DNA of 43,561 nt from Petrotoga olearia DSM 13574 (GTDB lineage Bacteria > Thermotogota > Thermotogae > Petrotogales > Petrotogaceae), in NCBI RefSeq assembly GCF_002895525.1, contig NZ_AZRL01000008.1, positions 1 to 43,561 of the forward strand, in the 5' to 3' direction. Within the stretch, counting starts at the first letter, position 1, and every line of letters begins with the position of its first letter. The notes under the pieces are model-generated. The model saw nothing but the letters and a program-made list of their open reading frames with translations, had not been told where the DNA came from and searched no databases. Below are positions 17,576 through 26,480 of this stretch, one piece after another. Both the position numbers and the translations under genes were made by a program.

Positions 17576-19048
17576 TCATGAGTTTAATTGATGGATAGTC
17601 TTATATAGATTGTCTGCAATTATTTTTGGAGTTAAACAGTAGTTTGTGTACTCTAAGGATAGATCTCTTGCCGTTTTATATACGATATAGCTTCCAATTA
17701 GGCAAGCTTGCATAGTTGTTAAACCTTGAGCTATATAAGATCCGATAACTCCTGATAATAAATCTCCCGATCCTCCCTTGGCTAGACTTGAATTCCCTGT
17801 TATGTTGAAATATGTTTTTTCGCCGTTTGTTATCAAGGTAGTTGATGATTTGAATACGATGGTACAATTCAATTCTTTTGCGTACTCTTCCAAACTGAAC
17901 ACATCATTTTTAACGTTTTTATAAACCTTTGATAGTTCTCCCACATGAGGAGTTATAACAAAATTTTTGTTAAATTTTACATCTTTCTCTTTTAAAATTG
18001 ATAGAGCATCTGCATCTAAAACGAACTTTTTGTCATCTTTGTAAGTGTTAACCAATTTTGTAACAAAACCTTTTGCCTTTTCAGATATGCCTGGACCCAA
18101 AACTATGACGTTAGATTTTTCGATTTCTTCCTTTAAATTGTCAACGTCTTTTTCTTCAAAATGTTCTTTTTTTAAGGACCTGTAGATTATAGATGGTTCA
18201 AGTGCTAAAACGTTTGACGAGTCACCCGGTGTGATTAGTTTTACCATACCGGCTCCTGTTCTTTGAGCCCCAATAGCTGAAAGGATAGGGGCACCAGGGT
18301 ATTTTTCACTACCGGCAAGTATCAAAACCGTTCCAAATTTGTACTTGTAAGAATCTTCAGGTCTGTTTGGGAGTAAGTTCTTAACGGTATTCTCTAGTAT
18401 TAGTTCCCTATTTATTGAGTTTATCAACGAGTTGTCGAAAGATAGAGGTGCGACCTTTATTTCTCCACAATACTCTCTTGCGGGATAAAGCAGTTGGCCA
18501 ATTTTTAAAAAGCCAAAGGTAACCGTTTGATCAGCCTCAACTGCGGTTCCCATCACTTCACCTGTGTCAGACGATATCCCTGATGGAACGTCAATTGATA
18601 TTACTTTTGATCCTGAAGAATTTATGCGTGTTATCGCTTGGGCAACCTCACCTTTGACTTCTCCTGTCAAGCCTATACCTATTAATCCGTCTATTATGAG
18701 ATCGTATTGGGAATAATTTATCTCATCAATGCCGAAACGATAAATATTAATTTCGTATTTTCTGGCTACTTCGAGTTGCTTTTTAAAGTCTAGACTCCCT
18801 TGACTTGAACCACCTACTAGAAGTATTTCAACGCTGTAGCCTCTATTTTTTAAAATCCTACCTGCTGCAACACCATCACCTCCGTTGTTACCTTTTCCTA
18901 CTACACAGAGAACGGAAGTAGGTTCAAAGGTTTCTGCTATGTCAGCTACAGAAAAAGCCGCTTGCTCCATCAGCGTTTCTGAAGCTATTCCTTTCTCAGT
19001 AGTCATTTTGTCTATTAATTTTGCCTCAGCGGAAGTGAGTATCTTCAT
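17576..19048 (-). CDS. nnr: Bifunctional NAD(P)H-hydrate repair enzyme (epimerase + ADP-dependent dehydratase)
   Basis: Repairs hydrated NAD(P)H that forms spontaneously, faster with heat. The N-terminal half (about 1-215) is the YjeF_N epimerase: GKGNNGGDGVAAGRIL, DGLIGIGLTGEV, SIDVPSGISSDTG. The C-terminal half (about 225-490) is the ribokinase-like dehydratase: FGTVLILAGSEKYPGAP, GAQRTGAGMVKL, VLGPGIS, DADAL, ITPHVGELS, and the catalytic-loop motif GNSSLAKGGSGDLLSGVI. Total length 490 is normal for the fused bacterial form. A GTG at 19057 is in frame, but ATG at 19048 has GGAG eight bases ahead and is preferred. Confidence 0.96.
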   Translation of the reverse strand: MKILTSAEAKLIDKMTTEKGIASETLMEQAAFSVADIAETFEPTSVLCVVGKGNNGGDGVAAGRILKNRGYSVEILLVGGSSQGSLDFKKQLEVARKYEINIYRFGIDEINYSQYDLIIDGLIGIGLTGEVKGEVAQAITRINSSGSKVISIDVPSGISSDTGEVMGTAVEADQTVTFGFLKIGQLLYPAREYCGEIKVAPLSFDNSLINSINRELILENTVKNLLPNRPEDSYKYKFGTVLILAGSEKYPGAPILSAIGAQRTGAGMVKLITPGDSSNVLALEPSIIYRSLKKEHFEEKDVDNLKEEIEKSNVIVLGPGISEKAKGFVTKLVNTYKDDKKFVLDADALSILKEKDVKFNKNFVITPHVGELSKVYKNVKNDVFSLEEYAKELNCTIVFKSSTTLITNGEKTYFNITGNSSLAKGGSGDLLSGVIGSYIAQGLTTMQACLIGSYIVYKTARDLSLEYTNYCLTPKIIADNLYKTIHQLNS

Positions 19049-19068
19049 TTTATTCACTCCTAAATTTT

Positions 19069-20331
19069 TTATTTATTTTCCATATTCAATATCAAATTAT
19101 TTTTTGAACACATTTCTTCGGTTTTTGGTCCATAGGATATATAGTCAATGTCGACTCCAATTTGTTCCTCAATATACGATAAATATTTTAGGAAATTAAT
19201 ATCGTTGGTATCTTTCCAACCCTTTAATTCATCATAAATAGGTTTAGCAACAAAAAAGTCATATGAAGAGGATGGAGTGTCTTTTATTTTTCCATTGACT
19301 TCATAATGTGTACAAACTTTTATCTTGTCTAAACCGTTTAAAACATCTGCCTTGGTGATTACAAGTCCTGTTAGTCCAGACCTTATTTTTGCGTATCTCA
19401 AGGCAGGGAGATCTAACCAACCAACCCTTCTAGGCCTTCCCGTTGTAGCTCCATATTCTTTGCCTAATTCCCTAATTTTGTCAGCTTCTTCTCCAAAAAT
19501 TTCTGTTGGGAAAGGTCCTGATCCTACCCTTGTTGTATAGGCTTTGAGTACCCCATATACCTCATCTAATTCGAATGTTGAAAAGCCTACGGAAGAAACC
19601 CCATGAGCCATACACGAAGACGAGGTTACAAAAGGATAGGTGCCAAAATCTAAATCTAGCAAAACACCTTGAGCTCCCTCAAACAGTACGGACGTACTTC
19701 TGAAAACATTTCCCATCTCTACCGCACTAGCGTAATTTATCTTCAGTTTTTCCAATTCATTTTTTGTTTTCATCAAGTATTCAAATACATCCTCTTTTGA
19801 AGTTGTTAATTTATTCCCATACTGAGAACTTTTTAGGTAGTATATATCTTTCAAACGCTCTTTAAGCATTTTTTCATCGAACAGGTAGTAGAGTTTTATT
19901 CCTTCCCTTGATACCTTATCCGTATAGGCAGGTCCAATTCCTCTTTTTGTTGTTCCGATTGGCTTTTTTCTCATGCTTTCTATAATTTCGTCTTCTTCCT
20001 TATGCCAAGGAAGGACCAAAAAAGCTTCTAAATCAATGTAAAATTTAGAGGACATTCCAGGAAAATCAGATTCTAGTACGTTTAGTTCCTCTACCAGTTT
20101 TTCTAAGTCCAACACCATTCCTGCGCCTAAAAAACCTTTAGATTTAGAATTGGGCATAATAGAAGGAAGCATGTGATTCACATATTTTTTGCCTTTGTAA
20201 TAAATGGTATGACCAGCATTCGCTCCTCCTGAAAAACGTACTATCCATTCAAACCTGTCTGAAAAGTAATTAACGACTTTACCTTTACCTTCATCGCCCC
20301 ATTGGGCACCTACAATCGACATTTTTTTCAC
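19069..20331 (-). CDS. purA: Adenylosuccinate synthetase
   Basis: Catalyses the GTP-dependent first step from IMP to AMP. Motifs: the N-terminal GAQWGDEGKGKVV with the catalytic Asp, GGANAGHTI, GTTKRGIGPAY, GVLLDLDFGTYPFVTSS, TRVGSGPFPTE, GRPRRVGWLDL, and ITKADVL. The frame is open for 66 codons upstream through repeats, which is not credible as protein. Two starts are realistic: GTG at 20331 (420 residues) and ATG at 20322 (417 residues). Neither has a close ribosome binding site unless a hairpin at 20339-20355 folds, which brings GGGAGG to about nine bases from the GTG. Confidence 0.95.
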   Translation of the reverse strand: MKKMSIVGAQWGDEGKGKVVNYFSDRFEWIVRFSGGANAGHTIYYKGKKYVNHMLPSIMPNSKSKGFLGAGMVLDLEKLVEELNVLESDFPGMSSKFYIDLEAFLVLPWHKEEDEIIESMRKKPIGTTKRGIGPAYTDKVSREGIKLYYLFDEKMLKERLKDIYYLKSSQYGNKLTTSKEDVFEYLMKTKNELEKLKINYASAVEMGNVFRSTSVLFEGAQGVLLDLDFGTYPFVTSSSCMAHGVSSVGFSTFELDEVYGVLKAYTTRVGSGPFPTEIFGEEADKIRELGKEYGATTGRPRRVGWLDLPALRYAKIRSGLTGLVITKADVLNGLDKIKVCTHYEVNGKIKDTPSSSYDFFVAKPIYDELKGWKDTNDINFLKYLSYIEEQIGVDIDYISYGPKTEEMCSKNNLILNMENK

Positions 20332-20394
20332 GATTTTTGTACGATGATACCGTACTTCCCTCCCTTCCTTTGATAAAAAATACTGTAATTTTTG

Positions 20395-20440
20395 TTTGCA
20401 GTAATGTGCAAACGAAGTTTTTTTTGCTGCTTCGTGCAAA
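20395..20440. repeat. Two TTTGC/GCAAA palindromes
   Basis: TTTGC-AGTAATGT-GCAAA at 20395-20412 and TTTGC-TGCTTCGT-GCAAA at 20423-20440. Both have eight-base spacers fitting WGNNNYGT and the same orientation as the copy at 43399-43416. Confidence 0.8.
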
Positions 20441-20480
20441 ACGTCTTTTTGTAATTGTTTTAGAATAATTTTCATACCCT

Positions 20481-20497
20481 CATTTGCTTCGCAAATG
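20481..20497. repeat. 17-base palindrome CATTTGC-TTC-GCAAATG
   Basis: Seven-base-pair stem with a three-base loop. The exact reverse complement is at 43529-43545. In both places it is followed on the plus strand by CG and then a GGGGA block. Confidence 0.8.
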
Positions 20498-20532
20498 ACG
20501 CATGATTTTGGGGAGTTTGAGGGGTTCACCCC

Positions 20533-21000
20533 TTAATAGTGATAGGTTTCATTGTGCAATATCTTATTAACTCTAAACAATTGCTCTAAAAGGATCAATA
20601 CCGCTAATTCGTGTGTGAAAGTCAGTTTGGATAATGATATAATAGAATCAGCTTTATTGTAAATTTCATCAGAATGACCCAAAGGACCACCAACGATAAA
20701 ATTTATGAATTTAGCTCCCGATGAGCTTTTTATGTGTTCATAAAATTGGGAAAATTTTATGGAATCCATTTGTTCTCCTCTTTCATCCAATAAAACATTG
20801 AAAGAATCAGGGAAATATTTTTCGAACTTTTTGAAATCTTTATCTTTGTAAATCGAAGGTGGCGTCTTGTTTAAATCGCCGGATAGAGGAAGTTGTATTA
20901 GTTCGATCCTTTCAAACTTCTTTATCCATTTTAAATATTGTCTGACTCCATCTTTTATATATGAGCTTTTTAAAGGTCCTACGACTATGATTCTAGTCAT
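20533..21000 (-). CDS. rlmH: 23S rRNA (pseudouridine1915-N3)-methyltransferase RlmH
   Basis: SPOUT-class knotted methyltransferase acting on helix 69 of 23S rRNA. The 155-residue length is diagnostic. Motifs: [32 protein letters not shown] (SAM-binding knot), [27 protein letters not shown] C-terminus and terminal NETYHY. Its ATG overlaps the stop of the upstream gene (ATGA). Its stop codon touches a GGGG/CCCC repeat. Confidence 0.97.
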   Translation of the reverse strand: MTRIIVVGPLKSSYIKDGVRQYLKWIKKFERIELIQLPLSGDLNKTPPSIYKDKDFKKFEKYFPDSFNVLLDERGEQMDSIKFSQFYEHIKSSSGAKFINFIVGGPLGHSDEIYNKADSIISLSKLTFTHELAVLILLEQLFRVNKILHNETYHY

Positions 21001-21914
21001 TTTTCCTCGTTTGAAATATATTTTGTCTTGGTGATTTGTGATTCGGTTAACAATTTTTCTTCTATTGTAAACAATTCTCCATCTAAATTACCTATTAAGT
21101 TTTTAAACGATTGTAAAAACAATTTTCCCGTTAAAGGGGAGGGCATTGATACTTTCTCTATTTCGCATCCAAAGTGTTCTATTATCGTTTTAACTTTGCT
21201 GTAAAGCAAATAAAGGGATACATCCCCTTCTTTTGCATTTAAAGTGAGACTGAATTTACCGTTTTGTTTTCTTTCTAAAAATACACTGGCAGGTAAATTC
21301 AAACTTATTTCTTGCTTTATTTGTTCTGCTAACCATCTGTCTAAGGTGTTAATATGAAATTCCAAAGATATTAGAAAATCTCTGACCCCCATTACAGTTG
21401 CTCCTGCAGTAGGATGAGGACGATTTGGCCCAAAATCTGGTTCCCATTCAGGGAAAGACATTTTTTTTGCTAAGAACTCGAATTCACCTTTTCGCAACGT
21501 GTTAATATTTCTCCTGTATTCATTTCTAGCGGATTTTTCGTATAGATATATAGGTAAATCGAAGCTTTCAGAGATTTTTTTTGCTAATAATTTTACAAGA
21601 TTATTCGCCTCATCGAAGGTTGTTGATATTAATGGAACAATTGGAATAACATCTACAGCACCTATTCTAGGATGATACCCACTATGATTTCTGAGGTCGA
21701 TATTCTCCACACATATTTTCACCATTTCAAATAAGAAAGCCCCTATTTCGTTTAATTCCCCTACAACACTGATGAAACTTCTATTGAAGTATTCATCACT
21801 TTTACAAGAAACAAACCAAATTTTATCATAATTCTCAGAAAGGCCTTTGATTTTGTTGATTAATTCTTTGTTTTTCCCTTCGCTAATGTTTGGTAAGGTC
21901 TCTACGATTTTCAT
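20997..21914 (-). CDS. Glutamate formimidoyltransferase (FTCD N-terminal type)
   Basis: Moves a formimidoyl group between N-formimidoyl-glutamate and tetrahydrofolate. The 305 residues match the stand-alone transferase. Seen: [41 protein letters not shown] (with the conserved histidines and Arg), YLYEKSA, and [21 protein letters not shown]. No cyclodeaminase domain is fused, and no histidine degradation gene is adjacent. ATG at 21914 has GAGGTGA upstream. It is coupled to rlmH by a four-base overlap. Confidence 0.93.
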   Translation of the reverse strand: MKIVETLPNISEGKNKELINKIKGLSENYDKIWFVSCKSDEYFNRSFISVVGELNEIGAFLFEMVKICVENIDLRNHSGYHPRIGAVDVIPIVPLISTTFDEANNLVKLLAKKISESFDLPIYLYEKSARNEYRRNINTLRKGEFEFLAKKMSFPEWEPDFGPNRPHPTAGATVMGVRDFLISLEFHINTLDRWLAEQIKQEISLNLPASVFLERKQNGKFSLTLNAKEGDVSLYLLYSKVKTIIEHFGCEIEKVSMPSPLTGKLFLQSFKNLIGNLDGELFTIEEKLLTESQITKTKYISNEEK

Positions 21915-21921
21915 AATTGAA

Positions 21922-23028
21922 TCACCTCGTAATGTTTTTTTCTACCATTAAACCTTTTGTGGCAATTCCCAATATTATAGAAAAAGTCACGAAAGAAGAA
22001 CCACCGTTTGATAACAGTGGTAAAGGAATACCTGTAACAGGTAATATGCCTAGATTCATCCCAATATTTTGAAAAATATGAAAAAAGAACAAAAATGCAG
22101 ATCCAATATAAAAATACTTCCAAAAAAGATCATCGCTTTTTTTGTATCCTTCATATAGTCTCCAAAGTATTGTTGAATAAAGCATTAGGATCAAAGTTGC
22201 CCCCAAAAATCCAAACTCTTCTCCGATAACGGAAAATATAAAATCTGTATGACTTTCAGGTACGAACCCACTCAGATTCATATATCCATTCATATATCCT
22301 TCCCCTAACAAACCACCAGAACCTATGGCTTTTATCGCCTGAGCGGTGTTATAATAATAACTTAGAGAGTAGGCTTGAGGGGATAGAAATCCTATTATTC
22401 TTCCTTTTTGGTATTCTTGTAGGTTGTAAAAAATTATTGGGCTGGCAATCAAAGCCAATCCTAAAGAATACTGCCATAATTTTTCGAACCTTCCTGAAAC
22501 AAAAACTAACACAAACCACGTAAATAATACTATAATAGAAGTACTAAAATCTGGTTCTTTGTATATTAACGCTGTAGATAGAAAAATCATCATTGATGCA
22601 AAGTAAAACCTTTTATTATCATTTTGAGAAAGAACGTAACTGAGATATAATAACAATACCAACTTAAATATTTCAGATGGTTGAAAACCTATAGGACCCA
22701 ACCTTATCCACCTTTTAGCTCCACTAACTGGTGTAGTGAACAGTACCAAAACCAAGCTAAGAATTACTAAATAAAATAAAATAGGGGTATATTTCTTAAT
22801 AAACCTTTCTGGAGTAAAGATGCTAACGACAAAAAAAACGAACCCTATAATAATCCACATTAATTGTTGATTTTCTATTCCCTCTAAAGAACTATTGATT
22901 ACAGCGCTTTTAACGGATAAAAATCCTATAATTGCCAACAACACGTAAGCTATAACGAGGATAAGTTCTAATTTTTTTATGCGTTCTTTTCTTTCACCTA
23001 TTAAATTTGTAATAGAAAAAGAATTCAC
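21922..23028 (-). CDS. rodA: Rod shape-determining protein RodA (SEDS glycosyltransferase)
   Basis: Polytopic SEDS-family peptidoglycan polymerase that works with a class B penicillin-binding protein in cell elongation. 368 residues with about ten hydrophobic helices. Family motifs: GAKRWIRLGPIGFQPSEIFKL, GGLLGEGYMNG, PESHTDFIFSVIGEEFGFLG and GIPLPLLSNGGSSFV. The length and the GLGSG/PLPLLS pattern favour RodA over FtsW, though this cannot be settled by eye. GTG at 23028 has AGGGAGA upstream. It is the first gene of the minus-strand series. Confidence 0.93.
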   Translation of the reverse strand: MNSFSITNLIGERKERIKKLELILVIAYVLLAIIGFLSVKSAVINSSLEGIENQQLMWIIIGFVFFVVSIFTPERFIKKYTPILFYLVILSLVLVLFTTPVSGAKRWIRLGPIGFQPSEIFKLVLLLYLSYVLSQNDNKRFYFASMMIFLSTALIYKEPDFSTSIIVLFTWFVLVFVSGRFEKLWQYSLGLALIASPIIFYNLQEYQKGRIIGFLSPQAYSLSYYYNTAQAIKAIGSGGLLGEGYMNGYMNLSGFVPESHTDFIFSVIGEEFGFLGATLILMLYSTILWRLYEGYKKSDDLFWKYFYIGSAFLFFFHIFQNIGMNLGILPVTGIPLPLLSNGGSSFVTFSIILGIATKGLMVEKNITR

Positions 23029-23072
23029 TGAAAGTATCTCCCTTTACAAATTTCGATAAGAGTTTGCCTTTT

Positions 23073-23110
23073 ATCAACAATATATTATATCATATTGATA
23101 TATTAAAGAG
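23073..23110. promoter_or_regulatory. Divergent promoter region, rodA / birA
   Basis: An AT-only stretch separates the divergent genes. On the minus strand TATAAT (23089-23084) is a good -10 for rodA, but its -35 (TTACTC, 18 bases away) is poor. On the plus strand TTGCCT (23064-23069) and TATCAT (23088-23093) are 18 bases apart. The repeated ATATTG/CAATAT steps make an imperfect palindrome. Weak evidence. Confidence 0.4.
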
Positions 23111-23202
23111 TAAATTTAAAGCTTCTAAAGGCATGGAATGAGGGTGGACGTGACGAAGTGGGAGCATTGTATGAAGTTTTTAAGAGGAGGAAAAGTCTAA
23201 TA

Positions 23203-23937
23203 ATGATAGGTGACAATTTAATTCTTTTGGATAAAGTTGATTCAACAAACAACTACATTAAAAAGCACTGGCGTGAACTGCCATCAGAAACTGTAGTTTG
23301 GGCTTTAGAACAAACAGAAGGTTACGGAAGGAAAAACAGTAGGTGGTATTCACCCTTGGGGGGATTATGGTTTTCTGTGCTTTTCAAACCCCGTAAAAGA
23401 CCTTTGATTCCATATTATTATTTGAGAATGTATTCTTTAGTAATTTATAACGTCTTGAAAAAAAAGTATAAGTTGAACCCCATCATTAAATGGCCTAACG
23501 ATATTTTGATTAATTCTAAGAAGGTGTGTGGAATTTTAGGAGAGAGTGTTTATGATGGTGGTTCACCGAGTTGTGTTATAGTGGGAGTAGGAATAAACGT
23601 TAACAACGAATTGCCTGAAGAAGTCTCCAATAACTCAATTGCTTTAAAGGATGTTGTTGGGAAAGAAATTCCGTTGAGAAAGTTTCTGAATGAATTGAAC
23701 CATGTTGCTTACCATTCATATTATCTAAAATACTTCAAACCCAAAGCTATTTCAGCCATCACAAAAATGTGGTTAAATCATTTGAATGTAAAAGTAGGGG
23801 ATAAGGTCCAAGTCTCAAACGAAAATGATGGAACTATTTATGGAAAAGTAAACGATATTCAGTCAGATTATTTGGAAATAATAGATGATAACCGGGAGAT
23901 AAAAAAACTAAACTCTGGGGAATTAATTGTGCTATAA
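23203..23937 (+). CDS. birA: Biotin--[acetyl-CoA carboxylase] ligase (class I BirA)
   Basis: Activates biotin as biotinyl-AMP and attaches it to carrier-protein lysines. The 244 residues lack the N-terminal DNA-binding domain, so this is a class I (non-repressor) ligase. Seen: DSTNNYIK, the adenylate loop EGYGRKNSRW (family GRGRxGRxW), SPLGGLWFSVLFKP, KWPNDILINSKKVCGILGE, VGVGINVN, and a small C-terminal SH3-like domain with NSGELIVL. The frame opens at GTG 23158, but the ATG at 23203 follows AGGAGG (12 bases) and gives the usual N-terminus. Confidence 0.95.
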   Translation: MIGDNLILLDKVDSTNNYIKKHWRELPSETVVWALEQTEGYGRKNSRWYSPLGGLWFSVLFKPRKRPLIPYYYLRMYSLVIYNVLKKKYKLNPIIKWPNDILINSKKVCGILGESVYDGGSPSCVIVGVGINVNNELPEEVSNNSIALKDVVGKEIPLRKFLNELNHVAYHSYYLKYFKPKAISAITKMWLNHLNVKVGDKVQVSNENDGTIYGKVNDIQSDYLEIIDDNREIKKLNSGELIVL

Positions 23938-24064
23938 TCTTTAAGTAAGAGGACAAATGGTTGTTAGTTATGATACAATATATTTGTTGAACTTCAATCA
24001 GTAAAATTAATTATAAAAGAGTAAGGGTCAGAGATTAATTTTTATTTCTATGGGGAGGTATATA

Positions 24065-24577
24065 ATGGCTCTAAAAGTGCTTATTTCAGAAGAGGAGATA
24101 CAAAAAAAGATTGAGGATTTGGCTAGCCAAATAGATGATTATTATAAAAATATAACTGATGAAATTGTTGCGGTATGTGTGTTAAAAGGATCTGTTAATT
24201 TCTTTAGTGATTTGGTAAAAAAGATACATTTAAACGTTAATTATAATTTCATACAGGTATCTAGTTACTCAGGGGATATAACTACAGGAAAAGTAAAGGT
24301 AAAAAGTTGGCTTGATGAGCCCCTTGAAAATAAACATGTTTTGATAGTTGAAGACATTGTAGATACTGGAAACACGTTAAAATATATAGTGAGATATTTA
24401 GAGATGCAAAATCCCTCCTCTTTAGAAATTACATCAATAGTTTTAAAAACAATTCACGAACATGGAATTCAAGTAAGATTTCCTGGATTTGAAATCGGAG
24501 ATAAATTTGTGGTAGGATACGGATTGGATTACAACGAAAAATATAGAAACTTACCGTACATTGGATATATAGAATAA
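24065..24577 (+). CDS. hpt: Hypoxanthine phosphoribosyltransferase
   Basis: Salvages hypoxanthine (and guanine) to the nucleotides with PRPP. 170 residues with VAVCVLKGSVNFFSDL, SSYSGDITTGKV (flexible loop) and the PRPP motif VLIVEDIVDTGNTL (93-106). An upstream ATG (24050) lies in front of the GGGGAGG site, so ATG 24065 is the start. It sits 15 bases ahead of a purine nucleoside phosphorylase gene, forming a purine salvage pair. A weak promoter (TTGAAC 23987, TATAAA 24012) may precede it. Confidence 0.95.
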   Translation: MALKVLISEEEIQKKIEDLASQIDDYYKNITDEIVAVCVLKGSVNFFSDLVKKIHLNVNYNFIQVSSYSGDITTGKVKVKSWLDEPLENKHVLIVEDIVDTGNTLKYIVRYLEMQNPSSLEITSIVLKTIHEHGIQVRFPGFEIGDKFVVGYGLDYNEKYRNLPYIGYIE

Positions 24578-24592
24578 GGAGGCTAAGGTTAC

Positions 24593-25420
24593 ATGGATAT
24601 TGAACAATACGTATCAAAAGTGAGAGAAGCAGCTGAGTATATTCAAGAAAAGACTACGAAAAAGCCCAGGATTGCAATCATTTTGGGATCTGGATTAGGG
24701 AAAATTTCGCAAAATTTAGAAGATGTTCTTTCAATCCCTTATTCTGATATTCCTAACTTCCCACGTTCTACCGCTCCTGGTCATAAAGGCGAATTGATGA
24801 TAGGGAGTTTGAAAGGTAAAGATACGCTACTGATGAATGGAAGATTTCATTACTACGAAGGTTACACCATGAAAGAGGTTACCTTCCCAATTCGTGTAAT
24901 GCAAGAATTAGGTATAGAAACCCTCGTAGTGACTAATGCGGCGGGAACATTAAACCCTGACTTTGAAGTCGGTGTTCCGTGTATAATTACCGATCATATC
25001 AATTTTTTTGGTGACAATCCATTGATTGGACCAAATTTCGATGATTGGGGTCCTAGATTTCCTGATATGACGGAAGTTTACTCGAAGTCTTTGGTGCAAG
25101 AAGCCTTTAAATCTGCGAAGAGACTGAATATTAAAGTATATTCAGGAGTTTATTTGGGTTTAAGTGGTCCCACATTTGAAACACCTGCTGAAATGGCTAT
25201 GATGAGGAATTTTGGTGCTGATTTGGTAGGGATGTCAACGGTGCCAGAAGTTATCGTTGCGAAACATGCTGGTATGGAGGTCTTAGGTATCACCGCTATA
25301 ACAGATAAAGCTGTTCCTGAGCAACTAAAAGAAGTTAGTGCAGAAGAAGTTTTGGAGATTGCAGAAAAAACCGGTCAAAGTATAGCGGATATCATAATGG
25401 ACTTAATAGATATATTTTAG
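24593..25420 (+). CDS. Purine nucleoside phosphorylase (family 2 trimeric type)
   Basis: Phosphorolysis of (deoxy)inosine and guanosine to free base and ribose-1-phosphate. The 275 residues contain ILGSGLGKISQNL, the phosphate-loop histidine region STAPGHKGELMIG, MNGRFHYYEGYTM, VTNAAGTLNPDF, GLSGPTFETPAEMAMMRNFGADLVGMSTVPE with the purine-binding Glu and Met, and ITAITDKAV ahead of the C-terminus. ATG at 24593 follows AAGGAGG. It works with the adjacent hpt product. Confidence 0.96.
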   Translation: MDIEQYVSKVREAAEYIQEKTTKKPRIAIILGSGLGKISQNLEDVLSIPYSDIPNFPRSTAPGHKGELMIGSLKGKDTLLMNGRFHYYEGYTMKEVTFPIRVMQELGIETLVVTNAAGTLNPDFEVGVPCIITDHINFFGDNPLIGPNFDDWGPRFPDMTEVYSKSLVQEAFKSAKRLNIKVYSGVYLGLSGPTFETPAEMAMMRNFGADLVGMSTVPEVIVAKHAGMEVLGITAITDKAVPEQLKEVSAEEVLEIAEKTGQSIADIIMDLIDIF

Positions 25421-25431
25421 AAGGTGTTTTT

Positions 25432-26454
25432 TTGAAGGCTTTTGTTTGGTTAGCAATTTTTATATTTCTGCCAATTTTTTTCTTTTCTTATTATGAAGTT
25501 TACGATTACTTTTTCATGAAACCAAATACTTATTTTGAATTCAATTCAAATTCCAATGGGGAGTTTGGAGTGGAGTTTTATTCTATTAACAAATATCCAA
25601 TAATGGATTCAAATAAATTGTTAGAAAGTGTGTGGTCTCAACCGCGAACATTGATAGGCGGGCAAATGATGGTAGAATCGTCTAATTACACGCATGCTAT
25701 TTCGTCTTCCAAGGCTATGGGATTACTTCAATTGAAAAATCTGACGGGAGTGGATTTACATGTTTACAATTTATTTGATCCATATGACAATTTAAAAGGT
25801 GCATTAGAATACCATGGTTATCTTCGGAGACTTTTTAATGATGAACGGTTGCAGATTATAGCATACCATGATGGACCCACCGCAGTTATGGCTGGGAAAG
25901 TGTCTACTGCGGGGGAGGCGTACTACGAAAAGGTAAAAAGAGCCCAACAAAATTATTCTAACACAAAGATATATTCTCCTTATTTTGTTGGGGGAAGATT
26001 ATCTTATTACTCAGAAGATGAAGAAGATAAGATATCTACCGAATTTAATGCAGGATTTGTATACAGAAAATTCGAGATATACGGGAATGTTGGTTTAGAG
26101 CTTCCTCTAAAAAGAATCGAAGAATTTGATTTCATAGACATCCAAACAGATTATGGCTATACCTTTTTGTATGTACCTAGAACGAATATAGGTTTTGGTG
26201 TTGAAGGCAAAACTGTCCCTGAAGATCTTATTTTGCGTATTGGTTTACCCTGGCAAAACTTTATTCTGAAAGGGCCAAAAAATCCTGAGTTAATTTATAA
26301 ACACGAATTAACGAATAATTGGACCTCAAAAATATTAATAAATACTGACAATTTGCTACTTTCCAGTTATTTTTCAATCTACAACTTAGATCTTTTCGTT
26401 GGGTATGAAGTATATGAAAGTTCTATAAATTTAGGTTTTAGATTAGCCTTTTAA
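25432..26454 (+). CDS. Lytic transglycosylase-like (SLT) protein with beta-rich C-terminal domain
   Basis: 340 residues. An N-terminal hydrophobic helix (3-19) targets it to the envelope. Residues about 68-176 match the goose-lysozyme/SLT fold: QMMVESSNYTHAISSSKAMGLLQL with the catalytic-type Glu82, then DPYDNLKGALEYHGYLRRLF, and IAYHDGPTAVMAGK in the place of the AAYNAG block. Residues about 184-340 are alternating aromatic/polar strands and end LGFRLAF, like a small outer-membrane barrel or a carbohydrate-binding beta domain. The start is TTG at 25432 with AAGGTG upstream. It lies directly before fliF, so a role in opening peptidoglycan for the flagellum is possible but unproven. Confidence 0.7.
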   Translation: MKAFVWLAIFIFLPIFFFSYYEVYDYFFMKPNTYFEFNSNSNGEFGVEFYSINKYPIMDSNKLLESVWSQPRTLIGGQMMVESSNYTHAISSSKAMGLLQLKNLTGVDLHVYNLFDPYDNLKGALEYHGYLRRLFNDERLQIIAYHDGPTAVMAGKVSTAGEAYYEKVKRAQQNYSNTKIYSPYFVGGRLSYYSEDEEDKISTEFNAGFVYRKFEIYGNVGLELPLKRIEEFDFIDIQTDYGYTFLYVPRTNIGFGVEGKTVPEDLILRIGLPWQNFILKGPKNPELIYKHELTNNWTSKILINTDNLLLSSYFSIYNLDLFVGYEVYESSINLGFRLAF

Positions 26455-26480
26455 AAAAGGTCTCAGGAAGGGATACTCCT

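Larger units (their letters stand above)
20332..20532. repeat. Repeat-bearing purA leader region
   Basis: A 201-base gap between purA and rlmH. It holds a start-proximal hairpin (20339-20355), two TTTGC-8-GCAAA palindromes (20395-20412, 20423-20440), a 17-base palindrome (20481-20497) and a GGGG-TTCA-CCCC hairpin (20521-20532) that abuts the rlmH stop codon. A purA promoter on the minus strand may use TTGCAC within the first palindrome and TACAGT 18 bases on (weak). Confidence 0.75.

Noticed and set aside
20332..20529. 66-codon N-terminal extension of purA
   Set aside because: It consists of palindromic repeats; the protein family starts at the KKMSIVGAQWGD segment.
23081..23106. Operator palindrome in the rodA/birA gap
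   Set aside because: The symmetry is imperfect and is expected by chance in an A/T-only stretch; BirA here lacks a DNA-binding domain.
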